The notes under the pieces are model-generated. The model searched no databases. It saw only the letters and a program-made list of their open reading frames with translations, and was not told the origin of the DNA. This document shows, one piece after another, positions 1-7,442 of a stretch of 33,162 bases of DNA. Position 1 is the stretch's first letter; each line of letters starts with the position of its first letter. The translations under genes were made by a program, and so were the position numbers. This DNA comes from Kutzneria sp. (lineage in GTDB: Bacteria; Actinomycetota; Actinomycetes; Mycobacteriales; Pseudonocardiaceae), in NCBI GenBank assembly GCA_019239965.1, contig JAFAZC010000182.1:1-33162 (forward strand). Reading direction: 5' to 3'.

Positions 1-405
1 CCCGCGGGTGATCCGGACCGCCTCGTCGAGACCGGTGACCTTGTCCGCCGGCGAGGGCACGCCGAGCCCGAACGCCCGGAACTCGTCGTCCGAGCCACCG
101 CCGCCGAGCCCCAGAATCAGCCTGCCGCGGGAGAGCCGGTCGAACGACTCGGCCATCTTGGCCAGCACCGCCGGGTTGCGGTACGGCACTCCGAGCACCC
201 GGCTGGCCACCCGGATGTGCGAGGTGTTCGCGGCGATCCAGGACAACATCGTCCAGGTCTCGTGCGTCGGGTGGTCACCACACGGGTGATCCGTCGCGGA
301 GACGAAATCGAATCCCAGCGTCTCGGCGGCTCGGCCGGCGGCTACCGGATCGGCGCCCGGCGCCGCCGAGGTCGACACATCGAGTCCGAACAGCAATGGC
401 GTCAT
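1..405 (-). CDS. LLM class flavin/F420-dependent oxidoreductase (N-terminal part, cut by window edge)
   Basis: The first 135 residues read without a stop to the window edge, so the C-terminus lies outside. The protein begins MTPLLFGLDVSTSAAPGADP and contains the segment RLILGLGGGGSDDEFRAFG, typical of the bacterial luciferase-like monooxygenase family, whose actinobacterial members usually use coenzyme F420 or FMN in a TIM barrel. The residues DFVSATDHP near position 35 match the early beta-strand region of the family. The start is fixed by a purine-rich ribosome site (GGGAGGGG, near 409-416 on the complement) and by the ATGA overlap with the stop of the YczE-like gene, so the two are translationally coupled. 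The substrate cannot be told from the sequence. Confidence 0.85.
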   Translation of the reverse strand, partial: MTPLLFGLDVSTSAAPGADPVAAGRAAETLGFDFVSATDHPCGDHPTHETWTMLSWIAANTSHIRVASRVLGVPYRNPAVLAKMAESFDRLSRGRLILGLGGGGSDDEFRAFGLGVPSPADKVTGLDEAVRITRG

Positions 406-1013
406 ATCGTGCTCCCCTCCCGTATCGCGAGTCTCGGGATCAGGTAGTGGACGAGGAAGCCGATGCTTCCCGCGTACAGCACCGTTCCCACGCCGACAGT
501 GCCGCCGAGCAGCCAGCCTGCGGCCAGCACCGACACCTCGATCATGCCTCGGACCAGGCGAATCGAGTGGCCCCGCCGGGCCAGTCCGGTCATCAGTCCG
601 TCGCGGGCACCTGGTCCCAGTCCCGCACCGACATACAGACCGATGGCGCTCGCGTTGAGCAGGATGCCCACGACGAGGAACACGATCCTGACCGCGAGGG
701 AGTCCGGCCGTGCGAGCAGCGCGAGGGTGGCGTCCACCACCAACCCGATGACGATGACGTTGCTCACCGTGCCGAGACCGGGCCGCTGTCGCAGCGGGAT
801 CCACAGCAGCAGAACGAGGGCACCGACCACGTTGGACACCAGGCCGATCGGCAGACCGGTAAGCCTGGACAGGCCCTGGTGCAGCACGTCCCAGGGGGAC
901 AGCCCCAGTTCGGCCCGGACCATCAGCGCCATGCTCACTCCGAACAGAACGAGCCCGACGTAGAGGTTGAGCAGCCGCCTGGCTAATCGGTGCCGCGATA
1001 ACAGAGTTGACAT
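402..1013 (-). CDS. YczE/YitT-like integral membrane protein
   Basis: This encodes 203 residues with about five hydrophobic segments (around residues 15-35, 50-70, 75-95, 105-125, 155-190). The motif LGLSPWDVLHQGLS after the first helix is the hallmark of the YczE/YyaS branch of small membrane proteins, often annotated as membrane protein YczE. Their transport role is not established. An in-frame GTG lies upstream at 1031, but I choose the ATG at 1013. A good promoter (TTGACA, 16 bases, TATGTT) would begin transcription at about this ATG, giving a leaderless message. It overlaps the downstream LLM oxidoreductase by ATGA and is divergent from a marR gene, so it is probably the membrane partner in a MarR-controlled efflux or detoxification pair. 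Confidence 0.85.
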   Translation of the reverse strand: MSTLLSRHRLARRLLNLYVGLVLFGVSMALMVRAELGLSPWDVLHQGLSRLTGLPIGLVSNVVGALVLLLWIPLRQRPGLGTVSNVIVIGLVVDATLALLARPDSLAVRIVFLVVGILLNASAIGLYVGAGLGPGARDGLMTGLARRGHSIRLVRGMIEVSVLAAGWLLGGTVGVGTVLYAGSIGFLVHYLIPRLAIREGSTI

Positions 1014-1048
1014 GTCAACAACATACACCACATAAGTGACATGTCAAC
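1006..1048. promoter_or_regulatory. Paired palindromic operators between yczE-like gene and marR
   Basis: Site 1 (1006-1019) is the perfect 14-base palindrome GTTGACATGTCAAC. Site 2 (1035-1048) is the same except for its first two bases, AGTGACATGTCAAC. The centres are 29 bases apart. Site 1 covers the start codon of the leftward gene and site 2 covers the -35 elements of both divergent promoters. The adjacent MarR protein is the obvious ligand, which would make it an autorepressor and a repressor of the left operon. The symmetry is seen directly; the binding partner is inferred. Confidence 0.7.
1020..1047 (-). promoter_or_regulatory. Promoter of the YczE-like/LLM operon, leaderless
   Basis: On the minus strand a perfect TTGACA (complement of 1042-1047) is followed after 16 bases by TATGTT (complement of 1020-1025). 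Transcription would begin near 1013, which is the A of the ATG, so no leader is predicted. Both hexamers lie within or between two copies of the TGACATGTCA palindrome, so a bound repressor would block it. Confidence 0.6.
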
Positions 1049-1063
1049 AAAACCGGGTACGGT
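1036..1063 (+). promoter_or_regulatory. Promoter of marR, leaderless
   Basis: GTGACA (1036-1041), a 16-base spacer and TACGGT (1058-1063) place the transcription start at about 1070, the G of the GTG start codon. No Shine-Dalgarno sequence is present. The -35 hexamer is shared with the divergent promoter and overlaps the second operator. Confidence 0.55.
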
Positions 1064-1069
1064 AGACGG

Positions 1070-1534
1070 GTGGACGAACCGCGATGGCTGGACGAAGCCG
1101 AAGCCCGCGCGTGGCTCGGGTACCGACGCATGCGCGCATTGCTGGACCTGAACATCACCCATGATCTCGGCGCGGACACGGCACTGTCCGATGCCGACTA
1201 CGACGTGCTGTCCACCCTGTCGGAGACACCCGACCACCAGCTGCGGCTCACCAGCCTCGCCGAGCATATGCACTGGTCGAAGAGTCGACTGTCACATCAC
1301 ATCGCCAGAATGCAACAGCGCGGGCTGCTCACCCGAGGCGGATGCCCGTCGGACGCGCGGGCCTCGGTCGTGTCGCTCACCGAGGACGGTTGGAGGGCGA
1401 TCCGGGCGGCCGCGCCACACCACGTGGCGTCGGTCCGTCGACACTTCGTCGACCTGCTGTCCCGCGAGCAGATCGACGTGTTTGGCGAGATCGCCGACAC
1501 GGTGGTCCGCGCACTGCGCGAGCGTTCCACCTAG
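1070..1534 (+). CDS. MarR family transcriptional regulator
   Basis: This encodes 154 residues. The winged helix-turn-helix lies around residues 45-115: LTSLAEHMHWSKSRLSHHI is the helix-turn-helix and GGCPSDARASVVSLTEDG is the wing with the conserved Asp-Ala-Arg and the T-x-x-G ending. The N- and C-terminal helices form the dimer part. The GTG start at 1070 sits 7 bases after a -10 box and lacks a ribosome site, so translation is probably leaderless. The protein is divergent from the YczE-like/LLM pair and lies just before the flavin monooxygenase. Such regulators usually release DNA on binding phenolic or aromatic ligands, which fits both flanks, although the ligand is unknown. Confidence 0.93.
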   Translation: MDEPRWLDEAEARAWLGYRRMRALLDLNITHDLGADTALSDADYDVLSTLSETPDHQLRLTSLAEHMHWSKSRLSHHIARMQQRGLLTRGGCPSDARASVVSLTEDGWRAIRAAAPHHVASVRRHFVDLLSREQIDVFGEIADTVVRALRERST

Positions 1535-1552
1535 GAGGCTCGCCCATTAAAC

Positions 1553-1588
1553 TTGACAGCCAAGTAGCTTGGCAATTAATTTAATTGC
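1553..1588 (+). promoter_or_regulatory. Promoter with two overlapping inverted repeats, upstream of the monooxygenase
   Basis: A perfect TTGACA (1553-1558) is followed by TAATTT (1577-1582) with an 18-base spacer. Inside lie GCCAAG-TAG-CTTGGC (1559-1573), a perfect repeat with 6-base arms, and GCAATTAA-T-TTAATTGC (1572-1588), a perfect repeat with 8-base arms. They share two bases. The whole 1541-1614 stretch is strikingly AT-rich compared with its surroundings. The repeats differ from the TGACATGTCA sites before marR, so either MarR tolerates both or a second regulator acts here. Confidence 0.6.
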
Positions 1589-1628
1589 TATTAGCGAATC
1601 TCGGCTATCAAACCTAGGAGAACGTCGT

Positions 1629-3734
1629 ATGACAGCGCCCGAGACCGTGCAGATCCAGGCCGACCGCACCACCATCAAGCGGCTCGGCAACTGGACGACG
1701 GCCCGCACCATCGAGGTGCGTTCCCGCAGCGGGTACGTCCTGCTGGACCTGCGCTCGCCACAGATCCCCGAGGGTGACATCGAGATCCGGGTCACTCTCG
1801 ACCGTGCCATGGTCAAGCTGCTGGTGCCCGAGGGTGCCGTCATCGACTCCTGGGACCTGCAGTGGCAGCGCCGAGGCAGGATCAAGGACTGGACGGGGCA
1901 ACCGAGCGCTGACGGCCGCCGGATCCGGATCACCGGGGTGATCACCAACGGCGAGATCCGCGTCCACCGCGGCGGCATCGCCATCCTGTCGGCCATGTTC
2001 TCCCGGGCGTTCGCCGAGGACGCCCTCCAGGCCCACAGGCACGGCACCCCGATCACCGTCCTCGATCCCGCGAACCCGGCGTACGACCCGAAGAGGGCGA
2101 CCGCGGCCTCGTCCACCGAAGGTGCCGCGGAGAGCCCGGCGGCCGGGTACGACGAACACGTTCCCGTTCTGATCGTCGGCGGCGGATACGCCGGCCTCGC
2201 ATCGTCCCTGTTGCTGTCCCACCACGGCGTCCCGTCGCTGCTCATCGACAAGCACCCGCCGTTCTCGCTTCAGGGCCGTGCCCGTGGCATCAACTGGCGC
2301 ACCATGGAGATCTACCGGTCACTCGGAATCGCGGACGCCGTCCACGAGGAGGGCAAGCCCTTCGACGACAACGCCGGAGTCGCCCGGTGCACGACGCTGG
2401 CCGGCGAGTGGGAATGGCTCTACGAGGCGGAGGAGCCGCGGGGACTGCCCGAGCACACCGCGGCCGAGTTCTGCCTTGCCGACCAGAGCTCGGTCGAGCC
2501 GGTCCTGATGGAGGCCGCCCTCGGCCGCGGCGCCGACCAGCGGTTCAACACCACCCTGGTCTCCTTCCAAGCCGACGACGACGGCGTGACCGCGGTCGTC
2601 GAGGACCGCGACAGCGGGCAGCGGCGCACCGTGCGAGCCGACTACCTCATCGCCGCCGACGGCTCCCGCAGCATGATCCGCGAGCAGCTGGGCATCGAAC
2701 GGCCGGGTCCCGGCGTCGTCAAACACTGGGTGAGCATCGTGTTCGAGGCCGATCTCTCGCAGATAGTGAAGCGCAGCGCACTGTTCTGGATCATCCTGAA
2801 CCCCGAGTTCGGCTTCGCCTCAATGGTCACGACCGCCACCGCGGGCCGGTGGGCCGTCGGCTTCGGTTACGACCCGGAGAAGGACTCTCCCGACGACTTC
2901 ACCGCGCGGCGGTGCGAGCAGCTGGTCAAGGCCGCGGTCGGGCTGGACGACCTCGAGGTCACCGTGCTCGACGTGGGCAGCTGGGAGGAGGCGATCGGGG
3001 TGGCCGACAGCTACCGCGGCGGCCGCGTCTTCCTCGCCGGGGACAGCGCGCACGTCTGGCCGCCGGCAGGCGGCATGGGCGCCAACAGCGCCATCCAGGA
3101 CGCGCACAACCTGGCCTGGAAACTGGCCGCCGTGATCAAGGGCCATGCCGACCCGAGCCTGCTGGACAGCTACGAGGCCGAGCGGCGTCCAGTCGCCAGG
3201 GAACTGGCCCAGCTCACCGTGCGCCGCCAGGAGTCCCGCTTCAACAACGACGAGCCCTACCAGGACGACGTGGACGACACCATCTGCGTCTTGGGTCAGC
3301 GTTACCGGTCCTCGGCTGTCCTCGGCGCCGAGCACGACTCCGTATTCGGCAAGAAACTGGACCTGCGGGCGCGACCTGGCGAGCGGGCGCCGCACGTCTG
3401 GCTGGACAAGGACGGGACCCGGCTGTCCGTGCACGACCTGTGCCATGATTCGTTCGTCCTGCTGACCGGCTCTGCCGGCACACCGTGGACCGTGGCGGCC
3501 GAGAAGGTCGCGGAACGGACGTCCGTGCCGCTGCGGGCCCACCGTGTCGGTCCGGCCTCGGCACCGGTGGACCTCGTCGATGTCGACGGTGAATGGCAGA
3601 CCAGATTCGGCTTGGACGCCGACGGGGCCGTGCTTCTCCGCCCGGACGGCTACGTGGCCTGGCGCGCCTCGAACTCGGCCGCGGACACCGAGACACAGCT
3701 CAGCGAGGCACTGAACCGGGTGCTGCACGGCTGA
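1629..3734 (+). CDS. FAD-dependent aromatic monooxygenase with extra N-terminal domain
   Basis: This encodes 701 residues. Residues about 177-540 form the FAD and substrate domains of the p-hydroxybenzoate/phenol hydroxylase type: GGGYAGL at 184-190 (dinucleotide fold), AADG near 342-345, and the GDSAHVWPPAGGMGANSAIQ segment at 471-490 that binds the flavin ribityl and pyrophosphate. Residues about 585-695 look like the thioredoxin-like C-terminal domain of the phenol hydroxylase/TcmG branch. These enzymes hydroxylate phenolic or polyketide substrates with NAD(P)H and oxygen. Residues 1-150 are unusual for the family: a beta-rich segment (LGNWTTARTIEV, GDIEIRVTLDRAMVKLLVP, HRGGIAILSAMFS) resembling small stand-alone actinobacterial proteins of unknown function, joined by an Ala/Ser/Pro/Glu-rich linker at 150-175. 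The ATG at 1629 is preceded by AGGAG at 1616-1620. An earlier in-frame ATG at 1569 lies inside the promoter and is rejected. It probably forms the regulon of the marR gene upstream. Confidence 0.92.
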   Translation: MTAPETVQIQADRTTIKRLGNWTTARTIEVRSRSGYVLLDLRSPQIPEGDIEIRVTLDRAMVKLLVPEGAVIDSWDLQWQRRGRIKDWTGQPSADGRRIRITGVITNGEIRVHRGGIAILSAMFSRAFAEDALQAHRHGTPITVLDPANPAYDPKRATAASSTEGAAESPAAGYDEHVPVLIVGGGYAGLASSLLLSHHGVPSLLIDKHPPFSLQGRARGINWRTMEIYRSLGIADAVHEEGKPFDDNAGVARCTTLAGEWEWLYEAEEPRGLPEHTAAEFCLADQSSVEPVLMEAALGRGADQRFNTTLVSFQADDDGVTAVVEDRDSGQRRTVRADYLIAADGSRSMIREQLGIERPGPGVVKHWVSIVFEADLSQIVKRSALFWIILNPEFGFASMVTTATAGRWAVGFGYDPEKDSPDDFTARRCEQLVKAAVGLDDLEVTVLDVGSWEEAIGVADSYRGGRVFLAGDSAHVWPPAGGMGANSAIQDAHNLAWKLAAVIKGHADPSLLDSYEAERRPVARELAQLTVRRQESRFNNDEPYQDDVDDTICVLGQRYRSSAVLGAEHDSVFGKKLDLRARPGERAPHVWLDKDGTRLSVHDLCHDSFVLLTGSAGTPWTVAAEKVAERTSVPLRAHRVGPASAPVDLVDVDGEWQTRFGLDADGAVLLRPDGYVAWRASNSAADTETQLSEALNRVLHG

Positions 3735-3742
3735 TCAACGGC

Positions 3743-3767
3743 CCGGTGTCCCGGCGCCGGCGACCGG
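3743..3767. terminator. Possible bidirectional terminator between convergent genes
   Basis: The 34-base gap between the monooxygenase stop and the glycosidase stop contains CCGGT (3743-3747) and ACCGG (3763-3767) around the self-complementary CCGGCGCCGG. It can fold as a broken GC-rich hairpin. There is no T run, as is common in actinobacteria. The evidence is weak. Confidence 0.35.
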
Positions 3768-3768
3768 T

Positions 3769-6294
3769 TCAGCCGATCTGCAGGTCGGCGAGCTCGGCGC
3801 CGGCGCCACTCACCGCGACCCGCACGAAGCGGGCATACCGGTCGCTGAGATCGACGACGACGTCCTTGAGGCCGGGGCGGGCGGCCGTCGTCCAGCTCAC
3901 GCCGTCCTCTGACACGGCAACCGTCCATCCGCCGGGCTTGTGATCGCCCCATCGCACGGACAGCGTGTGCAGCATCCGCTCGCCACGCAGGTCGACGGTG
4001 AGCATGGACCGTGCGGCAACGCTTCGCCATGCTGTGAGCGGATCTCCGTCGACGGCGGCGATCGCCGGTTCGCTCGGATCCGCCGAATCGGCCGTGACCG
4101 GCGCGCACCGGGCGAGGTCGTCGGTGGGTGTCAGGTCCGGCCTGCGGGTCGGTACGGTCAGCTCGCCGTAGGGCGGCACCGTGGTGCTGGTTGCCTCGAC
4201 CTCGACGGGCAGCGGGAGCCCGGACAGCGATCGCACGGTTGTCGAGTCGGGCGAGATGTCGACCGTGAAGGCCCTGCCGCGCCACTGCAGCCGGGTCAGC
4301 GTGATCCCGCCCAGCTGCGGCGGCAGCGAGGGATCCAGGTGCACCCGGTCGGCCCGCCAGCGCAGTCCCGAGTAGCCGTACAGGAACTCCTGGAGGAACC
4401 CGCCGGCGCCGGTGACGAAGGTGAACGCCCCGCCGGTCCTCGTCTCAGCGAACTGGTCGAACGGGGCGCGGACGAACGGATCGACACTGCGCTTGGTGTA
4501 GGTGAACGCCGCACACCCGGGGTCGCCGAGCTGACTGCTGACCACCGAGTGGATGCTGTCGGTCATCGACGGGCCGTCCTGGTCGGTGCGCGGCACGTAG
4601 TAGTCCATGTCCCCGCGGGTCACCGAATCCGGCTGGTCGTTCTCCCAGGGATAGGCCAGCATGACGACGTCGGCCTGCTTGACCTTGTCGCCGCGGTAGC
4701 CGGCGTACTCCGGATGCGTTTCCGTCGCGGCGTCCAAGGGCACCCGCAGACCGTCGGCCAGCCGCGCCCACCGCGCGTCGGGGCGCTGACCGACCAGCCA
4801 GGCCGCTGAGGTGGCGAAACGAAGCGCTTCCCGTGCCGCGACGTTGGTGTACACGCTGTCGGTGACGTTCTCGTGGTACTCGTCCGGTGGCGTGACGCCC
4901 GCGATGCTCCAGGTACCGTCCGCGTTGGCGCTGGCTCGGCTAACCCAGAAGTCGGCAACACCGCGCAGTATTGGGAAACCCTTGTCGTGCAGCCAAAGCC
5001 GGTCACCGGTGGCCAGCCAGTACTGCCACACCGCCAATGCCACATCAGAGCTGATGTGCTGCTCGTACTTGCCCGTCGACGCCGACATCGGCGTGTCCTC
5101 CATGCCGGAAAGCGCGCTCTCCCAAGGGAATCTCAGCCCAGCGCGACCATCTGACCGTGCGTACTCCATCGCCGCGTCGATCCGGTTCACCCGGTACTGC
5201 AGCACCGAGTTGGCGATGTCGGGGTGCTGGGCGAGCAGGCTTGGATACATCCAGGTCTCGGTGTCCCAGAAGACGTGGCCGTTGTAGCCGTCACTGGACA
5301 GCCCAGCGGGCGACGGGGCCCAGGGCGATCCGGTTCGGACACTGGCGAGCAGGGAGAACTGGCTGGCCCGCACTTGGCGTTGCAGTTTCTCATCGCCGCG
5401 TATCCGGATGTCGGCTTGCCACAGCTGGTTCCAGGCAGCCCGGTTCTCGGTGTCGACGAGATCCCAGCCGAGGCCGGCCGCCGTCGCGGCCTGGGTTCGC
5501 GCGGTCGTCAGAGGGTCGGTGGCATCCAGCGAACTGGCGATTCCCACGTACTTGGTGATCGCGACCACGCGGCCGGCGGACACGTCGACCGTGACGCGCT
5601 GGCCGGCGCCAGAGCCGGCGGTCGGTACCGATCCGCCCGCCGCGTCCAGCCGGGACGTGATGGCCACCGAGGTGACGTTGCCGTTCGCCTGTGTCGTCTC
5701 CCAGATCTGGTGGGCGCCGGGCTCACCGCCGACAACGGGCGCCGACAGCCCGCTGCGGGACCGGTCGTCGAGCTGGTCGGTCACCGTCACGGTGCCGGAC
5801 CAGTGCGGCGTGATCTCCACCCGCACCACGCCAAGATGCGCGCGGGCCCGGTCGGCGAACACCTGGTAGCGGATATCGGCGGTTCGCCCGGCAGGAGACG
5901 TCCAGCGCGCGGAGGTCGTCACCACGCCGGTTCGCAGGTCCAGTGACTGGAGGTAGCCGGAGACCCTGTTGGCCGCCAAGGCAGCCGACACACCGCCGGA
6001 GCCGTCGGACACGTCAAGGCTCGACCAGGCCGGCAGGCTCGGCCGCACCGCGGTGGCGCCGGCCCGGGTGGCATACAGGCCGGCGAGTTCGAACTGCGCG
6101 CCAGCCGCCCATCCGTTGCCCGCGGCGGGAATGCGGGCTCCCAGATAGCCGTTGCCGACAAAGGTCGGGTGGTAGTCGGTGTTCACGGTGGTGGTGGACA
6201 GTACCCAGCCGTCATCCGGAGCCGCCGCGGGCGGCGCCCCCGGAACCACCGTCAACGCGATCCCGACCGTGCCGAGAACGGCTAAACCATGCAT
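3769..6294 (-). CDS. Secreted glycoside hydrolase family 65 (acid trehalase type) with C-terminal discoidin domain
   Basis: This encodes 841 residues from the ATG at 6294, which has a strong ribosome site (GGGAGGG, complement of 6301-6307, 6-base spacing). An upstream ATG at 6330 would add 12 residues with an Arg and a His, giving a more normal signal-peptide n-region, so the start is not settled. A hydrophobic stretch and an Ala-rich cleavage region (PPAAAPDDG) indicate export. The GH65 (alpha/alpha)6 barrel carries YNGHVFWDTETWMYPSLL near residue 340, FPWESALSG near 390, the catalytic-acid motif PPDEYHE (Glu about 472) and the substrate loop KQADVVMLAYPWEN near 540. The family acts on trehalose, kojibiose, nigerose or maltose by hydrolysis or phosphorolysis. 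Being secreted, with the VGNGYLGARI start typical of Ath1-like enzymes, hydrolysis of an alpha-glucoside such as trehalose is the best guess. Residues about 735-840 form an F5/8 type C (discoidin) carbohydrate-binding fold. The fourth codon is TTA, a rare codon in such genomes. Confidence 0.9.
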   Translation of the reverse strand: MHGLAVLGTVGIALTVVPGAPPAAAPDDGWVLSTTTVNTDYHPTFVGNGYLGARIPAAGNGWAAGAQFELAGLYATRAGATAVRPSLPAWSSLDVSDGSGGVSAALAANRVSGYLQSLDLRTGVVTTSARWTSPAGRTADIRYQVFADRARAHLGVVRVEITPHWSGTVTVTDQLDDRSRSGLSAPVVGGEPGAHQIWETTQANGNVTSVAITSRLDAAGGSVPTAGSGAGQRVTVDVSAGRVVAITKYVGIASSLDATDPLTTARTQAATAAGLGWDLVDTENRAAWNQLWQADIRIRGDEKLQRQVRASQFSLLASVRTGSPWAPSPAGLSSDGYNGHVFWDTETWMYPSLLAQHPDIANSVLQYRVNRIDAAMEYARSDGRAGLRFPWESALSGMEDTPMSASTGKYEQHISSDVALAVWQYWLATGDRLWLHDKGFPILRGVADFWVSRASANADGTWSIAGVTPPDEYHENVTDSVYTNVAAREALRFATSAAWLVGQRPDARWARLADGLRVPLDAATETHPEYAGYRGDKVKQADVVMLAYPWENDQPDSVTRGDMDYYVPRTDQDGPSMTDSIHSVVSSQLGDPGCAAFTYTKRSVDPFVRAPFDQFAETRTGGAFTFVTGAGGFLQEFLYGYSGLRWRADRVHLDPSLPPQLGGITLTRLQWRGRAFTVDISPDSTTVRSLSGLPLPVEVEATSTTVPPYGELTVPTRRPDLTPTDDLARCAPVTADSADPSEPAIAAVDGDPLTAWRSVAARSMLTVDLRGERMLHTLSVRWGDHKPGGWTVAVSEDGVSWTTAARPGLKDVVVDLSDRYARFVRVAVSGAGAELADLQIG

Positions 6295-6428
6295 CGTGGT
6301 CCCTCCCAGATGCCGTGCGATTCCAGTCATCAGACTAATCCAGTGGGCGTGATCGGAGGCGCTGCCGTGAGCATGCCGCCGAGCAGCGGTACGCCATGAG
6401 CCGCGGGCCGCCCTCAGCGCCTACCTGG

Positions 6429-7442
6429 TCACGACAACCCGAGGTCGTCGTAGATGGCTGGCACGAACGGCTTGACGCGCTCGCTGCGCACAAGCGACTT
6501 GGAGATCGTGTTGCTGACCACGGCGATCGTCAGGTCATGTGCCGGATCGTGCAGCACCAACGACGAGCGGCAACCCGCGTGCCCGAAGGTGGCCGGCGAG
6601 GCACACCGACCGAACCGGGACCAGCCGACGACGAAGCCAAGGCCCCACTCCGCGGTGTCACCAGACCGCGAGCACGGCACGTACGGCGGTCTCCTTGTCA
6701 CGTACCTCGCCGCCGACCGGGGCCGATCCCGCGCATGCGAGGACATCGTCCTGACCAGTGCGGCCAGGTCGCGGGCCGGTCCGACACATCCGGTGCCCGG
6801 GAACACGGCGCCGATACTGGACCGGGGAATCAGTTCGCCGACCGCCGGCGTGAAGGCGCCGGAGTCGCCGATCCAGGTCGGACTGATCTCGTCGGCGGCG
6901 AAGGTGAAACCCGACTCCGTCGCACCACCACGACGCAGCACGGCGTCGGAGACCAAGTCGGTGGACGGCCGCCCGGCGGCGTCCTCCGCGATCACGGCCA
7001 GGGTGGCGAAGTTCGCGAACGAGCTGTACATCCGCTGCTGGCCAACGGCGAAGCCGGGCTGCCCAGGCTTGAGCCGCGCCAGCTCGGCGACATCGGTGTA
7101 CGGAGCCAGGAACGGCTGCTCGGCGTCCTCCGAAAGGCCGGCACTGTGGTTGAGCAGATGCGCGCAGCTGATGCCGCCGCGGGTGAACCCGGGAAGCTCG
7201 GCCTCGACGTCGATGAGCCCTTCGTCCTCCAGTCGTGCGAACAGAATCGCTGTGGCCACTTTGGACGAACACGTCCAGCGGAGACGGTCGCGCACCGTCA
7301 TCGGCGTGCCAGGCGTGGCCTCGCCGGCGGCCGCCTCGAACACGGTGTCGCCGCCGAGCAGGACGGCGCACTGCATACCCATCCATTCGCCGCCGTCGAT
7401 CCGCTGGGAGATCTGCCGGTGGGTCCGTCCGAACCCGCTCAC
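6429..7442 (-). CDS. Beta-lactamase/LovD-fold protein with Cys in place of the catalytic Ser
   Basis: This encodes 337 residues. The GTG at 7442 overlaps the stop of the ligase gene by GTGA, and sequence upstream of it does not resemble the family. The fold is that of class C beta-lactamases, DD-peptidases, esterases and LovD acyltransferases. Motif 1, normally Ser-x-x-Lys, reads C58-S-S-K61 in the segment RLRWTCSSKVATA (codon TGT at the nucleophile). Motif 2 is Y139-S-S instead of Tyr-Ser-Asn. Motif 3 is FGH288-A-G. LLNHSAGLSED near residue 97 is the usual conserved LLxHtSGL loop. No signal peptide is seen, so it is cytoplasmic, unlike a true penicillin-binding protein. Coupling to an acyl-AMP ligase and an ACP suggests an acyl transferase or thioesterase acting on the ACP-bound acyl chain, as LovD does. 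That function is inferred. Confidence 0.85.
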   Translation of the reverse strand: MSGFGRTHRQISQRIDGGEWMGMQCAVLLGGDTVFEAAAGEATPGTPMTVRDRLRWTCSSKVATAILFARLEDEGLIDVEAELPGFTRGGISCAHLLNHSAGLSEDAEQPFLAPYTDVAELARLKPGQPGFAVGQQRMYSSFANFATLAVIAEDAAGRPSTDLVSDAVLRRGGATESGFTFAADEISPTWIGDSGAFTPAVGELIPRSSIGAVFPGTGCVGPARDLAALVRTMSSHARDRPRSAARYVTRRPPYVPCSRSGDTAEWGLGFVVGWSRFGRCASPATFGHAGCRSSLVLHDPAHDLTIAVVSNTISKSLVRSERVKPFVPAIYDDLGLS

